Below are positions 35,801-47,400 of a stretch of 64,000 nt of DNA, one piece after another. Below the pieces are notes generated by a model. It did no database searches. It was not told where the DNA came from and was given only the letters and a program-made list of their open reading frames with translations. Positions within the stretch are counted from its first letter, which is position 1. Each line of letters starts with the position of its first letter. Location: assembly GCA_963920705.1 (NCBI GenBank), contig OY987232.1, positions 13,765,726-13,829,725 on the forward strand, in the 5' to 3' direction. A program made the translations under genes and the position numbers. The DNA comes from Odiellus spinosus. Taxonomy: Eukaryota > Arthropoda > Arachnida > Opiliones > Phalangiidae.

Positions 35801-38800
35801 CTGTAAAAAAACATAAATAATAAATACACCCCCTGTAAAAATAATTGATTTTTTTTACAAGGGGTACCTCTTAAAATAATAGATTTTTTTTTTTGTAAAA
35901 AAATAATAATTGATTTTTTTTTTTCAATTTTTTTCCAAGGGGTACCCTTGGAAAAAAATAAATACACCCCTGTAAAATAAATAATAAATACACCCTCTGT
36001 AAAAAAAATAAATTAATACACCTCCTGTAAAAAAGTAAATAATAAATACATCCTCTGTAAAAAAAATAAATAATAAATACACCCTCTGTAAAATAAATAA
36101 TAAATACACCCCCTGTAAAAAAGTTGATTTGTTTTTACAAGGGATACCCCTTGTAAAAAAAAAAAAATAATTGATTTTTTTTCAATTTTTTTCCAAGGGA
36201 TACCCCTTGGAAAAAAATAAATACACCCCCTGTAAAATAATAAATACACCCCCTTTAAAATAAATAATAAATACACCCCCTGTAAAAAAAAAAAAATAAA
36301 TACACCCCCTGTAAAAAAAATAAATAATAAATACACCCCCTGTAAAAAAAGTAAATAATAAATACACCCTCTGTAAAAAAAAATAATAAATACACCCCCT
36401 GTAAAAAAAAAATAATACACCCCCTGTAAAAAAATAAATAAATACACCCTCTGTAAAAAAAAATATATAATAAATACACCCTCTGTAAAAAATAATAATT
36501 ACACCCCCTGTAAAAAAAAATTAAATACACCCCTTGTAAAATAATTAATAAACACACCCCCTGAAAAAAATAAATAATAAATACACCTCCTTTAAAAAGA
36601 CATAAATAATAAATACACCCCCTGTAAAAAAAACATAAATAATAAATACACCCCCTGTAAAAAAGTTGATCTGTTTTTACAAGGGATACCCCTTGTAAAA
36701 AAAAAAAATAATTGATTTTTTTTCAATTTTTTTCCAAGGGATACCCCTTGGAAAAAAATAAATACACCCCCTGTAAAATAATAAATACACCCCCTTTAAA
36801 ATAAATAATAAATACACCCCCTGTAAAAAAAAAAAAAATAAATACACCCCCTGTAAAAAAAATAAATAATAAATACACCCCCTGTAAAAAAAGTAAATAA
36901 TAAATACACCCTCTGTAAAAAAAAATAATAAATACACCCCCTGTAAAAAAAAAATAATACACCCCCTGTAAAAAAATAAATAAATACACCCTCTGTAAAA
37001 AAAAATATATAATAAATACACCCTCTGTAAAAAAAAATATATAATAAATACACCCTCTGTAAAAAATAATAATTACACCCCCTGTAAAAAAAAATTAAAT
37101 ACACCCCTTGTAAAATAATTAATAAACACACCCCCTGAAAAAAATAAATAATAAATACACCTCCTTTAAAAAGACATAAATAATAAATACACCCCCTGTA
37201 AAAAAAACATAAATAATAAATACACCCCCTGTAAAAAAACATAAATAATAAATACACCCCCTGTAAAAAAACATAAATAATAAATACACCCCCTGTAAAA
37301 AAACATAAATAATAAATACACCCCTTGTAAAAAAACATAATAAATACACCCCCTGCAAAAAAACATAAATAAAACATACACCCCCTGTAAAAAAACATAA
37401 ATAATAAATACACCCCCTGTAAAAATAATTGATTTTTTTTACAAGGGGTACCTCTTAAAATAATAGATTTTTTTTTTTGTAAAAAAATAATAATTGATTT
37501 TTTTTTTTCAATTTTTTTCCAAGGGGTACCCTTGGAAAAAAATAAATACACCCCTGTAAAATAAATAATAAATACACCCTCTGTAAAAAAAATAAATTAA
37601 TACACCTCCTGTAAAAAAGTAAATAATAAATACATCCTCTGTAAAAAAAATAAATAATAAATACACCCTCTGTAAAATAAATAATAAATACACCCCCTGT
37701 AAAAAAGTTGATTTGTTTTTACAAGGGATACCCCTTGTAAAAAAAAAAAAATAATTGATTTTTTTTCAATTTTTTTCCAAGGGATACCCCTTGGAAAAAA
37801 ATAAATACACCCCCTGCAAAATAATAAATACACCCCCTTTAAAATAAATAATAAATACACCCCCTGTAAAAAAAAAAAAATAAATACACCCCCTGTAAAA
37901 AAAATAAATAATAAATACACCCTCTGTAATAAAAATAAATAATAAATACACCCTCTGTAAAAAAAAATAATAAATACACCCCCTGTAAAAAAAAAATAAT
38001 ACACCCCCTGTAAAAAAATAAATAAATACACCCTCTGTAAAAAAAAATATATAATAAATACACCCTCTGTAAAAAATAATAATTACACCCCCTGTAAAAA
38101 AAATTAAATACACCCCTTGTAAAATAATTAATAAACACACCCCCTGAAAAAAATAAATAATAAATACACCTCCTTTAAAAAGACATAAATAATAAATACA
38201 CCCCCTGTAAAAAAAACATATATAATAAATACACCCCCTGTAAAAAAACATAAATAATAAATACACCCCCTGTAAAATAAATCATAAATACACCCCCTGT
38301 AAAATAAATAATAAATACACCCCCTGTAAAAAAAAAAAAAAAATATACACCCCCTGTAAAAAAAATAAATAATAAATACACCCTCTGTAAAAAAAATAAA
38401 TAATAAATACACCCCCTGTAAAAAAATAAATAAATACACCCCCTGTAAAAAAAGTAAATAATAAATACACCCTCTGTAAAAAAAATAAATAAAAAATACA
38501 CCCTCTGTAAAAAAAATAATAAATACACCCTCTGTAAAAAAAATAATAAATACACCCCCTGTAAAATAAATAATAAATACACCCCCTGTAAAAAAAATAA
38601 AATAAATACACCCCCTGTAAAAAAAAAAAAAATAATAAATACACCCTCTGTAAAAAAATAAATAATAAATACACCCCCTGTAAAAAAACATAAATAATAA
38701 ATACACCCCCTGTAAAAAAACATAAATAATAAATACACCCCCTGTAAAAAAACATAAATAATAAATACACCCCCTGTAAAAAAACATAAATAATAAATAC

Positions 38801-39922
38801 ACCCCCTGTAAAAAAACATAAATAATAAATACACCCCCTGTAAAAAAACATAAATAATAAATACACCCCCTGTAAAAAAACATAAATAATAAATACACCC
38901 CCTGTAAAAAAACATAATTAATAAATACACCCCCTGTAAAAAAACATAAATAATAGATACACCCCCTGTAAAAAAACATAAATAATAAATACACCCCCTG
39001 TAAAAAAACATAAATAATAAATACACCCCCTGTAAAAAAACATAAATAATAAATACACCCCCTGTAAAAAAACATAAATAATAAATACACCCCTTGTAAA
39101 AAAACATAATAAATACACCCCCTGCAAAAAACATAAATAAAACATACACCCCCTGTAAAAAAACATAAATAATAAATACACCCCCTGTAAAAATAATTGA
39201 TTTTTTTTACAAGGGGTACCTCTTAAAATAATAGATTTTTTTTTTTGTAAAAAAATAATAATTGATTTTTTTTTTTCAATTTTTTTCCAAGGGGTACCCT
39301 TGGAAAAAAATAAATACACCCCTGTAAAATAAATAATAAATACACCCTCTGTAAAAAAATAAATTAATACACCTCCTGTAAAAAAGTAAATAATAAATAC
39401 ATCCTCTGTAAAAAAAATAAATAATAAATACACCCTCTGTAAAATAAATAATAAATACACCCCCTGTAAAAAAGTTGATTTGTTTTTACAAGGGATACCC
39501 CTTGTAAAAAAAAAAAAATAATTGATTTTTTTTCAATTTTTTTCCAAGGGAAAAAATAAATACACCCCCTGTAAAATAATAAATACACCCCCTTTAAAAT
39601 AAATAATAAATACACCCCCTGTAAAAAAAAATAAATAAATACACCCCCTGTAAAAAAAATAAATAATAAATACACCCTCTGTAAAAAAAATAAAAATAAT
39701 AAATACACCCCCTGTAAAAAAAATAAATAAATACACCCCCTGTAAAAAAAGTAAATAATAAATACACCCTCTGTAAAAAAAATAAATAATAAATACACCC
39801 TCTGTAAAAAAAAATAAATAATAAATACACCCTCTGTAAAAAAATAATAAATACACCCTCTGTAAAAAAAAAATAATAAATACACCCCCTGTAAAAAAGT
39901 TGATTTTTTTTACAAGGGATAC
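28668..39922 (-). repeat. Giant C-rich minisatellite with higher-order structure (11.3 kb)
   Basis: Several hundred units of roughly 23-32 bp. The best-kept form is 32 bp (TACACCCCCTGTAAAAAAAC then ATAAATAATAAA). Units vary in A-run length and in CCCCCT/CCCTCT/CCCCTT. About 15 longer modules are interspersed, built on TTGATTTTTTTTACAAGGGG and TACCCCTTG palindromes (for example 29000, 29735, 31485, 34775, 35845, 37430, 39190). Blocks repeat at larger scale: 35.5-36.45 kb and 37.1-38.03 kb are nearly identical with an offset of 1584 bp. On the minus strand the unit has no stop codon, so long frames of hydrophobic nonsense protein appear in all three phases. I call no gene here. Confidence 0.96.
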
Positions 39923-40119
39923 CCTTGTCCTATGGCCTTGAAATACATTTTTTTTCTGACGGGGCGTTTATCAGTGTCTAAAATAAGTCCTTTTTCGTTT
40001 ACTATGATGGCAGTTCGCAAATCGATTTTATATTCTTTATTAATTAAATAGCTGTCTAACGTAACGTTTGATAAGTTAAGTAAAATATATTGCATCACCG
40101 AATGTGTTGATATAAGAGG
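39923..40119 (-). pseudogene. Inverted copy of an IR exon/intron fragment (left arm)
   Basis: 197 bp that appear identical, in reverse, to 41443-41639. On the minus strand they encode SVMQYILLNLSNVT, the 3' half of IR exon 2, and continue into former intron sequence. Array modules surround the fragment on both sides. It arose as an inverted duplication with its partner arm. Confidence 0.85.
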
Positions 40120-40129
40120 AACCCCTTGT

Positions 40130-40640
40130 AAAAAAAAATCAATTATTTTTTTTTTTACTAGCGGTACCCCTTGTAAAAAAATAATAATTGATTTTTTTTC
40201 AATTATTTTCCAAGGGGTACCCCTTGGAAAAAAATAAATACACCCCCTGTAAAATAAATAATAAATACACCCCCTGTAAAAAAAAATAAATACACCCCCT
40301 ATAAAAAAAATAAATAATAAATACACCCTCTGTAAAAAAAATAAAAATAATAAATACACCCACTGTAAAAAAAATAAATAAATACACCCCTGTAAAAAAA
40401 GTAAATAATAAATACACCCCTGTAAAAAAAGTAAATAATAAATACACCCTCTGTAAAAAATAAATAAATAATAAATACACCCTCTGTAAAAAATAAATAA
40501 TAAATACACCCCCTGTAAAAAAGTTAATAATAAATACACCCTCTGTAAAAAAAATAAATAATAAATACACCCTCTGTAAAAAAAAAAAAATAATAAATAA
40601 ACCCTCTGTAAAAAAAATAAATAATAAATACACCCCCTGT
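40130..40640. repeat. C-rich minisatellite continued
   Basis: Same units as 28668-39922, with one KpnI-type module (GGGGTACCCC) at 40210 and several TACACCCCTG variants lacking one C. Confidence 0.9.
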
Positions 40641-41442
40641 AAAAAAGTTGATTTTTTTTACAAGGGGTACCCCTTGTAAAAAAATAATTGATTTTTTTAC
40701 AAGGGGTACCCCTGGTAAAAAAAATAATAATTGATTTTTTTACAAGGGGTACCCCTGGTAAAAAAATAATAATTGATTTTTTTACAAGGGGTACCCCTGG
40801 TAAAAAAATAATAATTGATTTTTTTTACAAGGGGTACCCCTGGTAAAAAAATAATAATTGATTTTTTTTACAAGGGGTACCCCTGGCAAAAAAATAATAA
40901 TTGATTTTTTTTACAAGGGGTACCCCTGGTAAAAAAATAATAATTGATTTTTTTTACAAGGGGTACCCCTGGTAAAAAAAATAATAATTGATTTTTTTTA
41001 CAAGGGGTACCCCTGGTAAAAAAATAATAATTGATTTTTTTTTACAAGGGGTACCCCTGGTAAAAAAATAATAATTGATTTTTTTACAAGGGGTACCCCT
41101 TGTAAAAAAAATCAATTATTATTTTTTTACAAGGAGTACCCCTGGTAAAAAAATAATAATTGATTTTTTTTACAAGGGGTACCCCTGGTAAAAAAAATAA
41201 TAATTGATTTTTTTTACAAGGGGTACCCCTGGTAAAAAAAATAATAATTGATTTTTTTTACAAGGGGTACCCCTGGTAAAAAAATAATAATTGATTTTTT
41301 TTTACAAGGGGTACCCCTGGTAAAAAAATAATAATTGATTTTTTTACAAGGGGTACCCCTTGTAAAAAAAATCAATTATTATTTTTTTACTAGCGGTACC
41401 GCTAGTAAAAAAAAAATAATTGATTTTTTTTTACAAGGGGTA
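40641..41442. repeat. Array of GGGGTACCCC palindrome modules
   Basis: About 18 units of roughly 43 bp. Each joins AATAATAATTGATTTTTTT to ACAAGGGGTACCCCTGG, with a perfect 10-bp KpnI-centred palindrome per unit. One unit near 41100 and one near 41360 are flipped (TTGTAAAAAAAATCAATT). The right edge ends in TACTAGCGGTACCGCTAGTA, itself a palindrome. Confidence 0.92.
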
Positions 41443-42445
41443 CCTCTTATATCAACACATTCGGTGATGCAATATATTTTACTTAACTTATCAAACGTTA
41501 CGTTAGACAGCTATTTAATTAATAAAGAATATAAAATCGATTTGCGAACTGCCATCATAGTAAACGAAAAAGGACTTATTTTAGACACTGATAAACGCCC
41601 CGTCAGAAAAAAAATGTATTTCAAGGCCATAGGACAAGGCTCGGCTAATATACGACTATAATTAACCAAGTAGCAATTTACTCTGATTAAATTAATGCCA
41701 ATTTAAGGGAATAAAGCTTTTTATGACTCCAGAAATAAGGATTTAAAACAATCACGGAAATTGTACTGATATGAACCCGATACCATTCGAAAATCCAGAT
41801 ATTTAGCTACAAAATACGCAAAATATCTCATCTTGCCACCGTATTTAATTATTTATCGAAGATTAGAAAAAACTACCGACAGAGGCCAATTCCGTCCACT
41901 CGAAACAACATCGAGTTGAAAGTTAATTAACTTCAAAATAACTAATTAAAACGCGAATTTGCGAGCTCTAAAATCATTCACGATTGACAATTCAATAATT
42001 TCAAAGCCGGAAGCATGTTTTTCCCGCTTTTTCTGCTCTTTTAGGGCTGGAAATATTTTTAATGCGAATTCAGTATAGAGGGCAGTAGTGTTTCGAGACT
42101 AGCGATTGGCTATTCATTACGTAATCCTCAGACAGATACCTCAGGAAAGTGACATCTATCTCGGACAAATTGCAAATTGAAAATGACAAAAAAAGTTGTA
42201 GCTGGCATTTTGTGGCTTAGAATTATGCATAAATCATGTGGTCCTAGTCCTTTAATATATAATAGTCGTGATGACTGTTCACATTCGAACTAGCTAGATT
42301 CTTTGATGAAACTAAATATACTGTCATATTTCTTAGTCTCAAATATTTACCACTTAAGTACGTCATGATACAGTTGCAACGTGCATATCGTCGGTTTAAT
42401 TACCCGGAATATGGTATTGATCCAATCAAAAGTGTTCATTATGGA
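41443..42445 (+). pseudogene. Third ionotropic-receptor copy, two exon remnants
   Basis: Plus-strand remains of an IR gene. Remnant one, about 41457-41501, equals the 3' half of IR exon 2 (VMQYILLNLSNVT). Its donor has changed from GTAAGA to GTTAGA, and it is cut on the 5' side by the array. Remnant two, 42337-42445, is a 109-bp copy of IR exon 3 (acceptor TTTCTTAG, then LKYLPLKYVMIQLQRAYRRF... KSVHYG). Its frame is still open, but the donor is lost (GGATGCC instead of GGAGTACGT). The intron between them keeps the ATTACGTAATC and ATCATGTGGT... landmarks of the intact gene. No exon with membrane segment 1 follows before 44 kb. I read this as a truncated duplicate of IR gene 2. Confidence 0.85.
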
Positions 42446-42838
42446 TGCCTTTGTATCAGCAGGATTGCCATTTGATTAAATGCACTCCAATTTTTGGGGC
42501 TTTTGTATTACTTGTATATTACTGACATAAGCTAGTTCTATTTAGTTTTACCTCCCTGATTAGTTACTCTAAGTCACTGAGAGGTTTTGCATTTATAGTG
42601 TGTGTCTGTATGTATACAACTGAGAGATCCCCCAAAGGTTAGGGTCTGTTACTAACAAAAAGGGCTTTATCGAGATTGTTGCAAAATATATTTCATAATT
42701 CTATGTTTTATTACGACCAATCATTGGCAATCAATATGTTACCTTTGAACATCGATTAATTTGAAACTAGTATTATTCTTTACAACGTCATTCTTCACTC
42801 TTGCCCATATCAATTCCTCACTACTGTGCGGTTTCTAA

Positions 42839-43200
42839 TTTAAGGCGTTTGTCAATGGGTCACTTGCCGTACCTATTATTACAAATGCTATCAGTTAGCT
42901 TTTTCACTTAAATTTTTATTAAAATAATTTTTTAGTTCATGGTGTAATTTTGATAATTATAACGCGAGAGATTAGCTACCTTTTCGAAATTTGATCATTT
43001 CCGTACCTATTGTCTCACGTTCTAATATCGCTAGATTCTTGAACTTCTGACAAACCATAGAAGTCAGACGTAGTTCGTGGTATAATTTGAAAATTTCAAT
43101 TTTTCTCTAGTTGTCATAAGAAATGTATATTAAAAAGGTGTTTTAAGAGGCGGAATATAGGGGGAAGAGATAACAGATAGTTCAGTAGTAGGTTTATAAA
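42839..43200. mobile_element. Family F element, right end eroded
   Basis: Starts TTAAGGCGTTTGTCAATGGG. It then shares AAATGCTATCAGTTAG, ATAACGCGAGAGATTAGC and GTCAGACGTAGTTCGTGG with 53745 and 62180. The right terminus is not recognisable. Confidence 0.7.
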
Positions 43201-44198
43201 TTTCTATGGGGTCGACCATTTTTCCCATGTCCAAACATATTACAAGGAGAGGTAATATTTTGGTATTTCCAACTTTTTCTAGATTTAAATTGGCTTTGGC
43301 GGTGTTTGAAAACTCATCTTTATATGTCATTATCAACAAAACCTTTCGTAATTACATTCTATAGGTGTATACAACCTTGCTTAGAGTAAAATTTTCGTAG
43401 AGAACGGAATTGAACTATGTTAAATTTAAGTCTAACTGAGGTAATACTTCCATATCTCGAAATAAAACCCCATAGTTAACGTCATATCGTGGGGGATTGG
43501 TAACCAGAAACAGAAATTTTCGGTCTGATATTTTTCAAAAACGGTCTCGATTCTTCTCATAGTAGTAATATTGTTAATCTGGAGAAGTAAATGGATTGAC
43601 TAATTCAGCCATCAAGAAGCGAAATCTCGTACTAAGTAAATATGAATAGTAACATTATAAAAAAAAAAAAAAAAAAAAGTAAAGGTCTTGTGAAATAAAC
43701 GACAATTCTATAATAGAATCAAATTTTTTAGTCAAAACTGAATCCCACTTCTTTAATTTAAATATATCAAAAATGTCTTTGTGAACGAAGACGCAGAGAA
43801 AATCTGTTACGATTTAGGATGATTCAAGTGACCGATATTAAATTTTCTTTGAAAATGAAAAATTAAAATATTTTACAATCCGACAGAATTCATAGTTTCT
43901 AATTTCAAACCTACTGATTTTACTCCCTCGCAAGTATTTAAGAAAAAACATAATGGACAATTTTCTCCCATTGACCCTTAACATTAAAATAGACTAAATT
44001 ATTTTTTATCCTGAACATATTTTTTATCTAGAAAATTAGTGCATTTCTATTCATAAATTTTCATCTTCAAAATTTGGTCCCGTGATTTTTCACGGATTTT
44101 TGCTAGTAAAGAAATAATGTGCCCAAAACTCTACTTTGTACATAACATAGTTAGACAATTATCGACTAATTTGTGGAAAACCTGAAGCAACTAAACAA
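43201..44198. other. Intergenic DNA, nothing recognised
   Basis: AT-rich sequence with an A17-type run near 43660. No exon-like segment with matching splice sites, no tandem repeat and no TIR pair was seen. Confidence 0.5.
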
Positions 44199-44388
44199 CC
44201 CTTACGGAAAAAAGTTAGTCTGATCTGAAGAGGTCTTCAAGAACACTACAAAAGTCTTGGGGAAGTCTTTAAGACTTCCCCAAGACTTATTGATGTAATG
44301 GAAGATTTCCCCAAGACCTCTTTAGACTAAATAAGACACCTGAAAGGCTTCCCCAAGACCTCTTAAGACTAACTTTTTTTGGTAAGGG
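44199..44388. mobile_element. Family A MITE, copy 6
   Basis: 190 bp, CCCTTACGGAAAAAAGTTAG to ACTTTTTTTGGTAAGGG, with AA on both flanks. It lies about 50 bp upstream of the first coding exon of IR gene 2, so it may sit in the promoter or 5' UTR. Confidence 0.88.
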
Positions 44389-44440
44389 AAGGGGAAGCTT
44401 AACTGGTTTTAAGATAATTACTGATTTTTCTTCAGTCGCC

Positions 44441-47400
44441 ATGCCTCAAGAAGACGAACATTTTGTTTTTAGATTTACAGTGAGTTATAAACAACAACCA
44501 ATGTCACAAAAGCCGAGTTCATACTAGGCCTAGGAATCGATTTAGACTGTTTCAAAACGTTTCGCTGGAGTTGAATGAACAGGAACAGTTTTTTCTCGCA
44601 TCGATTTGATTCAATTTCTTGAAAATGTTTCGGGAACCAGTTTCACACCTATTCGGTTTCAACAACCGTAAGATGAAACTACAATAAATCGATTTATAAA
44701 GATAATGCGTGAACACATGACGCTTAAAACGATTCCTAGCGACTTGAATACAAGTTTGATTTTACCGTTTCAAATCGATTAAGAGACGCTAGTGTGACCC
44801 TAGCTTAACATTATTCTAAATACGTTTTATTTTATCAGACTGACACTCGGTGGCGAAATGAATTCGTTAAAAGTTTCTTACAAGGGAAACATGAAAGCGT
44901 TGCACCAAACTCGGTGATGCAATATATTTTACTAAACTTACCAAACGTTACGTAAGACCAATTTTTATTTAAGAATATAAAATCTAACTGACATCATGGT
45001 AAACTATCACCACCTTAAAAACGTATTTTGCTACCTGACCTTTGTAATACACGCTAGAATAAATTCATTAGAAAGAGGGGTATCTCTGACTGGTTATTAC
45101 GGGCAACCACGGAGCATTTTCAGCCAATGAAAATATTTCAGCAGAATTGTTTTAAATATGGGCTACTAGATGGCTCTGGGGTCTGATTCATTCGCCCCTT
45201 TTTTGGCGTATATATGTGGCCTGCTTGTTTTATTTATTCTTGGGTCTATTGGTGTAATTTTGTTAATTGAATAAGACCATGGCGAATGTCAATCAGATTG
45301 GTTATTCATTACGTAATCTTAAATTGATTCCCCAGATCAATCTCAGGCAATTTACATATTTAACATATAAAAATCATGTGGTACTAGTTCTTTAATATAT
45401 AAACATCACATTCGAACTACCTAGATTGTTTGATATAACTAAATATTGTAATATTTCTTAGTCTCAAGCATGTACCAATTCATAACGTCATGATAATGTT
45501 GCGACGTTTATATCGTCGTGCGAATTTGCCAGTCAATGATATTGATCCACTCGAAAGTGTTCGATATGGAGTACGTATCGACTTCCCTTATACAGTACAC
45601 ACGCAACTTCCGACACATTTTGGACCTCGTTAAATTGAATTCGCGAAAAAACACGTGAATTTACTTTTCAATAATTTAAAAACGTTTATATTAAGGCGGT
45701 AGTAAAGGGTTATTAAGTATGATGATAAAACAAGGGATGGCGTTGATTTTTAAATTATAGGGTCTCTAGTTTTTCAGTGGGTAATGATTGTTTGGGAATA
45801 CTTTATGTCCCAGTCTACCCAAATCTCTCTTGCCTCTATCCCCAGTATTCCGCCTCTCGCGGAAGCGGGTGGGCACGCTGTTTACCAGACGGTGACAGGT
45901 CTCGGAAAATAGGCTCTATTGCAGCCACATCTTCGAGTTTACCCGTAAAACACCGTTACATTACACAATTATCATTAATAGAGAAAATTTCAACTTAAAA
46001 TGAACAAGTTATACCACGAACTATGTCTGATTTTTACGGTTCGTCGAAAGTAAGTCGAAGAATCTAGCGATATTAGAAAGTGATATAATAGGCACGGAAA
46101 TGTAAAAGTTTCAATAAGTTATTTTTAAAAGAAGATTTCGATTCAAATTTTAATGAAAACCTCGAACTGATAGCATTTGTGGCTCGCTTGATAATAGGCA
46201 AGGCAAATGACCGCCTTAAACGGGCGACTAAAACGTATATCAAAACGGACGTCACAAATCAATGATTATTTATTTTTTTTACTGTTTTTGAAAAGGAAAT
46301 TTTCGTGTTTGTCACGAGGCCCAAAGAAAAATTATATTTCAATTTATTTCACCTTAATTAATTTTATAAAGATTGATCAATGCTTTATAGGTTTTCAGTA
46401 AAAAAAGGCGTTATTTTAAATTCTTCCTTAAGCCTAACAGTAACTGTGGCTGTCTTTTTTTTATTATTTCGGCCCTTTATAATACCGTACTCTATTTCTT
46501 GCAGATGTGTCACACTATTACTGCAGAATACTCTCCATATGATACGAAAAATTATCACATATCCCCCCCTATAAGTTACCGTATATATGTAATTTCAACT
46601 ATCATCAGTCCCGTGATTGGCGACAAGAGATTTTCATTGGGTGGTTTCCAGGAATCTGTTTGGATAACGTTGTTAGTCTCTGTGCTAGTATTGTCTCTCG
46701 TCTGTGGTCTGATATACTGGCAATTCAAAGCGACCTTTCTTCGCTCGTCCTTTGGGAATCGTTTTCAGTGTTTCGAATACATCTGGTTTTACGCTTCTAG
46801 TCTTCTTCAAAACCGTTGAGTACTCGTTTAACGGGTATCTGTTTCTAGTAGTTGGGCTAAATCTGTTTATCCGATTTAAAACCAGTTAAAACTTTCAGTT
46901 CTATCTGTTAACCGAAGAGATATCTGGCAACTTAATAATATAAATAGATTCTTGATAAGCTTAATTACACTCTTCCAGCTTCGGATATTTTTCCAACTCG
47001 ACTATGGGCGAAATTCCTACTGTGTGGTTGGCTACTGGGTACGATGGTTTTGATGAAGGCTTACTTGGGCATCTTGAAGAGCGAACTGACAACGTCCAAA
47101 ACAATTCGAATAAACAAGGTCGAAGATTTGGAAAGATCTCCCGGGACAAAGTTGGCATTACATGGTAACGGTGCTATTTATAACCACATTGAGGAAAATC
47201 GCAAATTCTCTCCGACGGTGGAAGAACACGTGAAAAAAGCATTCGTATATAATTCGTACACAAATCCTTTGTTTCGGTCTCATGAAAACGGCACGGCAAA
47301 ATACGCTATTCTTTCCACACCAAAAGGTGTTAAACACGCGTTGCTTAACCTAATTGATGGGATAAGGGAATACCTGAAAAATTCTGGAAGACGGATCTAT

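Noticed and set aside
28376-40633. Dozens of long overlapping minus-strand frames of Tyr/Phe/Leu/Gly-rich protein
   Set aside because: The repeat unit has no stop codon on the minus strand and its 32-bp period is not a multiple of three, so all three phases stay open and cycle through the same peptides. There is no start context, splice structure or codon bias.
27655-41442. Telomere or centromere reading of the giant array
   Set aside because: Unit lengths vary, ordinary genes lie on both sides, and the GGGGGTGTA motif is not a known arthropod telomere repeat (TTAGG-type). An interstitial minisatellite is the simpler reading.
41335-41661. 108-codon frame ending IGQGSANIRL
   Set aside because: It starts in satellite, runs through half of an IR exon and then reads through a mutated donor into intron. 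It is not a gene on its own.
45777-45998. 73-codon plus-strand frame
   Set aside because: It is inside a family F element in an IR intron, and the homologous copy at 62.5 kb is not open.
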